Assembly: GCA_937967705.1 (NCBI GenBank)
Contig: CALCJG010000366.1
Coordinates: 1 to 15,720, forward strand
DNA: 15,720 nucleotides
Direction: 5' to 3'
Source: an uncultured Spirochaetia bacterium
Lineage (GTDB): Bacteria > Spirochaetota > UBA4802 > JAGODF01
Under the pieces are notes generated by a model that saw only the letters and a list, made by a program, of their open reading frames with translations, was not told the DNA's origin and made no database searches. This document shows positions 15,206-15,720 of the stretch, one piece after another (within the stretch, counting starts at the first letter, position 1; every line of letters starts with the position of its first letter). The position numbers and the translations under genes were made by a program.

Positions 15206-15314
15206 GTATTATGTCTCTTTAAACTCAGAAAAGATGCCGTCCTGCGGGGATTGATGATTCCCGGGGGGGCTTTGCGTTCAGGGGGCGATCTGCCGCCGCA
15301 AACCGGAGGGGTGT

Positions 15315-15720
15315 ATGGGCGAATTTTTTAAAAAACTCATCAGTCAGTTCAGGGATATCTACAGCAAGCTGGATACCACAAAGAAAATCATTATAGGATC
15401 GGTGGTGGGGGTGGTGCTCATCGCCTTCATCGTGCTCTTCTCCGTCTCTAGCGAAAAGCCTCAAGTGATTCTCTTCTCGGAGCTCTCCGCGGATGAATTC
15501 GGGCAGGTGACCAAAAAGATCGAGGAGATGGGCTACAAGTACAAAGCAACGGGGACGACTTCGGTCTTCGTCAAGCCGGAAGAAAGAGACATAATAATGA
15601 CCCGGCTGGCCCAGGAGAACATGATCCCCAAGGGTATTCCGGGCTGGAAGCTCTTCGATCTCTCAAAATGGACGGAAACGGACCGGGGGCTGGATATCAA
15701 GTACATGAAGATCGGAAGAG
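15315..15720 (+). CDS. fliF: Flagellar MS-ring protein FliF (5' part; runs off the window)
   Basis: The first 135 codons are in the window with no stop, so the gene continues beyond the end. FliF forms the MS ring in the inner membrane, on which the rod and export apparatus assemble. Visible are a charged N-terminus, one membrane segment at about residues 25-45 (IIIGSVVGVVLIAFIVLFSV), and the start of the first ring-building region: FSELSADEFGQVTKKIEEMGYKY, then PEERDIIMTRLAQENMIPKG and WKLFDLSKWTETD. Full FliF is about 550 residues, so three quarters are missing here. ATG 15315 follows GGAGGG with a 4-base gap. Confidence 0.93.
   Translation, partial: MGEFFKKLISQFRDIYSKLDTTKKIIIGSVVGVVLIAFIVLFSVSSEKPQVILFSELSADEFGQVTKKIEEMGYKYKATGTTSVFVKPEERDIIMTRLAQENMIPKGIPGWKLFDLSKWTETDRGLDIKYMKIGR

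Larger units (their letters stand above)
15055..15314 (+). other. Gap between fliE and fliF with hairpin and internal promoter
   Basis: 260 bases without a convincing gene. It holds a strong hairpin (15086-15114), an AT-rich tract (15141-15190), a promoter (15177-15205) and a G-rich leader in which TTTGCG and CGCAAA can pair just before the fliF ribosome site. The arrangement suggests that fliF and its downstream genes can be transcribed separately from flgB-flgC-fliE. Confidence 0.55.

Noticed and set aside
1..15720. CRISPR arrays, tRNA or rRNA genes, insertion sequences, attachment sites
   Set aside because: I saw no regular direct-repeat/spacer pattern, no tRNA- or rRNA-like segment, no transposase or integrase frame and no terminal inverted repeats. 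The window looks like ordinary chromosome.

Overview
The window most likely comes from a spirochete. The strongest clues are the rod and export gene order flgB-flgC-(small ORF)-fliE-fliF, FlgC and FliF sequences that read like the spirochetal versions (for example the FD-x-x-x-WT-x-TD stretch in FliF), and a protein joining two cyclic-nucleotide-binding domains through a TPR-like linker. Base composition is moderately GC-rich in genes, with AT-rich intergenic islands. The assignment to phylum is an inference; I cannot name a genus.

Layout. Positions 8-13313 are all minus-strand genes. In transcription order they are: a soluble multi-PAS hybrid histidine kinase (13313-10596); a two-TM sensor with a GAF-like region and a degenerate GGDEF domain (10518-8971); a small exported DUF1573 protein (8877-8491); a GlgX/TreX-type glycogen debranching enzyme (8468-6324); a membrane-anchored coiled-coil/TPR-like protein of unknown function (6174-4120); a 160-residue unknown protein with a 25-residue internal repeat (4053-3571); the double-CNB protein (3284-2064); and an AsmA-like envelope protein (2086-8) whose GTG start overlaps the CNB gene. 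A good sigma70-type promoter lies before the coiled-coil gene (6258-6286). Positions 13639-15720 are plus-strand flagellar genes: flgB, flgC, an overlooked 54-codon ORF with a strong Shine-Dalgarno sequence that overlaps fliE by 4 bases, fliE, then a 260-base gap with a 12-bp hairpin and a near-consensus promoter, then fliF, which runs off the window. The 325-base AT-rich gap 13314-13638 separates the two divergent blocks.

How the genes fit together. The flagellar genes encode the proximal rod (FlgB, FlgC), the rod/MS-ring junction (FliE) and the MS ring (FliF). The minus-strand block is mixed: signal transduction (hybrid kinase, degenerate GGDEF, CNB protein), envelope proteins (AsmA-like, coiled-coil protein, DUF1573) and glycogen breakdown (GlgX).

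Most notable observation. The DUF1573 gene is interrupted by one in-frame TGA (8683-8685) exactly where this family has the first cysteine of its Cys-Gly-Cys-Thr motif. The frame then continues through the complete second half of the domain to a TAA at 8491. A hairpin lies about 21 bases after the TGA. The simplest reading is an exported selenoprotein with a Sec-Gly-Cys motif, which a standard gene caller would truncate or call a pseudogene.
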